A DNA stretch of 63,942 nt from an uncultured Lachnospiraceae bacterium (GTDB taxonomy: Bacteria; Bacillota; Clostridia; Lachnospirales; Lachnospiraceae), in NCBI GenBank assembly GCA_910579285.1, contig CAJTTT010000012.1, forward strand, positions 37,773 through 101,714, in the 5' to 3' direction. How positions within the stretch are numbered: the stretch's first letter is position 1; every line of letters begins with the position of its first letter. The notes beneath the pieces were generated by a model. It was not told where the DNA came from. It made no database searches and saw only the letters and a list, made by a program, of their open reading frames with translations. This document shows, piece after piece, positions 62,125 through 63,942 of the stretch. Made by a program: the position numbers and the translations under genes.

Positions 62125-62928
62125 TCATCCTCCCTGTATCGTCGCTTTCTTTTCCGCCGCCCGGAACAGACCACTCCCCAGCAGGATCAGCACAGCCAGC
62201 CAGATTACCTGCAAAACAACCGCCCGCTCCGTCTCCGCACCTGTCATACTGCCGCTGTAAATCCGCAGAGGCACATTCTGCATGGATGCAAACGGCAAAA
62301 GCTCCAAAACCCTCTGCCACTTTGGCGGAAAAAACGGCAGGGGAATGATTGCGCCCGCAAAAAAATCGGCCATTGAGGTAAATACAATCCGCACCCCCTG
62401 CGGCGAAAGCGTAAAAAAAGTGGACACATACACAAACATGGAAAAGGCCACCGTCACCAGCAGCCCCAGTATCAATGTAATCAGAAACAATCCGAAATGC
62501 CATGCCGACGCCGGTTTTGCTATCCCGTAAGGCTTCGGAAGGATGGCTGCTGCAATTAAGATGGGGAAACACCGCAGCACCGCGCGGGAAACCCTGGCCG
62601 CCGCACTCTGGGAAAACCACATATTATAAATTCTAATCGGCCTGCACAGCGAATAGGAAATATTACCCCTTGCTATTGCATCAAAGATATCATTATCCAT
62701 CATCCATGTGGCGAACAATGCCAGAAACGCCTGCTGCATCCAAATGTAGGAGGCCGTTGCGGAAATGGTCATGGGAAACGCCTCGGCTTGCGCCTGAAAA
62801 AATGCCTGAAATACCATAATCTCCAGGAATCCCCACGCAAACTGCGTCACCATTCCGGCCAATGCGGCGGTGCGGTACTGTAAGCCCTGCATAAAGCTCA
62901 ACCGAAAAAAGGATAAATATTTGTGCAT
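62125..62928 (-). CDS. ABC-2 family transporter permease
   Basis: 267 residues, about six helices; NISYSLCRPIRIYNMWFSQS and ADFFAGAIIPLPFFPPKWQR match the ABC-2 permease family that pairs with the gene at 61320-62120. ATG 62928 (MHKYLSFFRLSF) is six bases from GGAG; ATGs at 62940 and 62934 are closer or lack a ribosome binding site. It starts 24 bases after the ATPase gene. The two permeases probably form a heterodimer. Confidence 0.9.
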   Translation of the reverse strand: MHKYLSFFRLSFMQGLQYRTAALAGMVTQFAWGFLEIMVFQAFFQAQAEAFPMTISATASYIWMQQAFLALFATWMMDNDIFDAIARGNISYSLCRPIRIYNMWFSQSAAARVSRAVLRCFPILIAAAILPKPYGIAKPASAWHFGLFLITLILGLLVTVAFSMFVYVSTFFTLSPQGVRIVFTSMADFFAGAIIPLPFFPPKWQRVLELLPFASMQNVPLRIYSGSMTGAETERAVVLQVIWLAVLILLGSGLFRAAEKKATIQGG

Positions 62929-62952
62929 CTTCATCTCCATTCATTTCTCACG

Positions 62953-63744
62953 CTACTCTATGTCATAGGCCCGGTAAAGTCCGGCCACCGTCTCGTCAAT
63001 GCCCGCATCGCTCCTCTTAATATCCTCCAGCGTCCCGTCCAGCAAAATCTTTCCTTTTCCGATCAGAATGATTCGCTGAGACAGCGCCTCTATATCCTGC
63101 ATATCGTGCGTTGTCAGAATCACCGTCGTTTTATGCAGTTCGTTCTGTTTTTTTATAAATTCCCGGACGGCGATTTTGGAAACCGCATCCAGTCCGATGG
63201 TAGGCTCATCCAAAAATAAAATGCGCGGGCTGTGCAGCAGGGAAGCCGCAATTTCGCACCGCATCCTCTGCCCCAAAGACAACTGCCTTACGGGGGAGCG
63301 CAGCAGCTCCGTCAGATTCAGCAGCTCCGTCAGCTCTTCCAGATTGTTACGGTAAGCTGCTTTTGGAATCGAATAAATATCTTTTAACAACTCAAAGGAA
63401 TCGATCACAGGGACATCCCACCAGAGCTGCGACCGCTGCCCGAACACAACGCCGATTCCCTTCACATGTTCCATTCGGTTTTTGTGCGGGATTCTGCCAT
63501 CCACCATCACAGTGCCGCTATCCGGCGTCAAGATACCGCTCAAAATTTTGATGGTGGAGCTTTTTCCCGCACCGTTTGGCCCGATATAGCCCACCATCTC
63601 CCCATCGCGGATCTGAAAGGAAACGTCAGAAAGCGCATGGATCACCTCATACTCCCGGCGAAACAGCGCTTTAAAAGCCTCGCCGAATCCCGCGTTTCTC
63701 TTTGCAATTTTATAGGATTTGCATACATGCTCCACAGTAATCAT
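62953..63744 (-). CDS. ABC transporter ATP-binding protein
   Basis: 263 residues. Walker A GPNGAGKSST, signature LSLGQRMRCE, Walker B ILFLDEPTIGLD and H-loop TTHDMQD are all present; an N-terminal part (YKIAKRNAGFGEAFKALF) is typical of exporters with ABC2_membrane_6 permeases. It supplies energy for the permeases at 61320-62928. GGAGG precedes the ATG. First gene of the operon; a terminator for the gene to the right lies at 63885-63912. Confidence 0.95.
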   Translation of the reverse strand: MITVEHVCKSYKIAKRNAGFGEAFKALFRREYEVIHALSDVSFQIRDGEMVGYIGPNGAGKSSTIKILSGILTPDSGTVMVDGRIPHKNRMEHVKGIGVVFGQRSQLWWDVPVIDSFELLKDIYSIPKAAYRNNLEELTELLNLTELLRSPVRQLSLGQRMRCEIAASLLHSPRILFLDEPTIGLDAVSKIAVREFIKKQNELHKTTVILTTHDMQDIEALSQRIILIGKGKILLDGTLEDIKRSDAGIDETVAGLYRAYDIE

Positions 63745-63884
63745 TGGGTTTTCCTCCGAATATTCATATTACCACACAGCAAAAAAACCGGCAAGGAAAT
63801 TACTTTCCTGCGTTTCCGCAGCTTTATCCACAAAACGGCGGTTCTACGAATATCTGCATAAACAACTTTCAAAGACATGCGCAC

Positions 63885-63912
63885 AAAAAATCGAGCGTCG
63901 GCACGCTCGATT
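63885..63912 (-). terminator. Intrinsic terminator of a minus-strand gene beyond the right edge
   Basis: AATCGAGCGT (63889-63898) pairs perfectly with ACGCTCGATT (63903-63912) around a CGGC loop; a run of six T follows on the minus strand. It separates the ABC operon from an upstream gene outside the window. Confidence 0.85.
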
Positions 63913-63913
63913 C

Positions 63914-63934
63914 AGAGAATGCTTCGCATTCTCC
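63914..63934. repeat. Short hairpin of the dispersed element, partial copy F
   Basis: AGAGAATGC-TTC-GCATTCTCC is the short hairpin of the two-hairpin family. The part that would hold the long hairpin is outside the window or absent. Confidence 0.5.
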
Positions 63935-63942
63935 CTAAATGG

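Overview
The window is chromosomal DNA of a Gram-positive anaerobe of the Clostridia, most likely Lachnospiraceae. This placement is an inference from gene content and order: an rnfCDGEAB cluster, a sodium-pumping decarboxylase cluster, the glyQS-recO-yqzL-era block, a presequence-protease-like M16 peptidase, ScpA/ScpB, adjacent ispH and rpsA, and a surface protein carrying a VSGNSLSENTLS-type motif. Almost all genes lie on the minus strand. I see no tRNA, rRNA, CRISPR array, insertion sequence or prophage.

Layout, left to right. 28-5434: a plus-strand ApbE flavin transferase, then minus-strand lipoproteins and secreted proteins, an RNHCP zinc-ribbon protein, a CD3324-type small regulator and an iron-sulfur aldo/keto reductase. 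5476-10022: a five-gene TerY-P-type operon transcribed as kinase, BspA-type leucine-rich-repeat protein, VWA (TerY-like) protein, PP2C phosphatase and TerY-C metal-binding protein. 10153-15191: the complete Rnf ion-translocating ferredoxin:NAD+ oxidoreductase, whose RnfD and RnfG subunits carry flavinylation motifs that ApbE would modify. 15521-23366: YprB-like nuclease (plus), CheR, RpsA, IspH, Cmk, a BaiN/HI0933 flavoprotein, and RpiR- and TetR-type regulators. 23571-31538: one gene for a 2655-residue secreted modular surface protein with its own promoter and terminator.

31753-37120: a carboxyltransferase cluster joining an acyl-CoA-type (12S-like) carboxyltransferase, OadG, a biotin carrier, the OadB sodium pump and a 5S-type carboxyltransferase. 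37234-44691: two D-Ala-D-Ala carboxypeptidases, a metallophosphoesterase, ScpA/ScpB, and a lone flagellin with an inserted gluzincin protease domain (flagellinolysin type) behind a SigD-like promoter and an 11-G tract. 44846-49080: two large polytopic membrane proteins around rpsU. 49135-60412: alaS, glyQS, a lipoprotein, recO, yqzL, era, a DUF4349 protein and an M16 peptidase. 60477-63744: YlmH and an ABC exporter with two ABC-2 permeases.

The most interesting structure not explained by genes is a family of about 100-nt dispersed elements. Five full copies and one partial copy are present. Each has two hairpins whose arms differ between copies by compensating changes, and each full copy abuts the 3' end of a minus-strand gene. 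One copy has been read through and lengthens a flavoprotein; another creates a spurious cysteine-rich N-terminus on the kinase. Other points of note are the probable frameshift of the acidic tail of ribosomal protein S1, a cysteine-rich tail on RnfE, the poly-G tract at the flagellin start, and the composition of the carboxyltransferase cluster.
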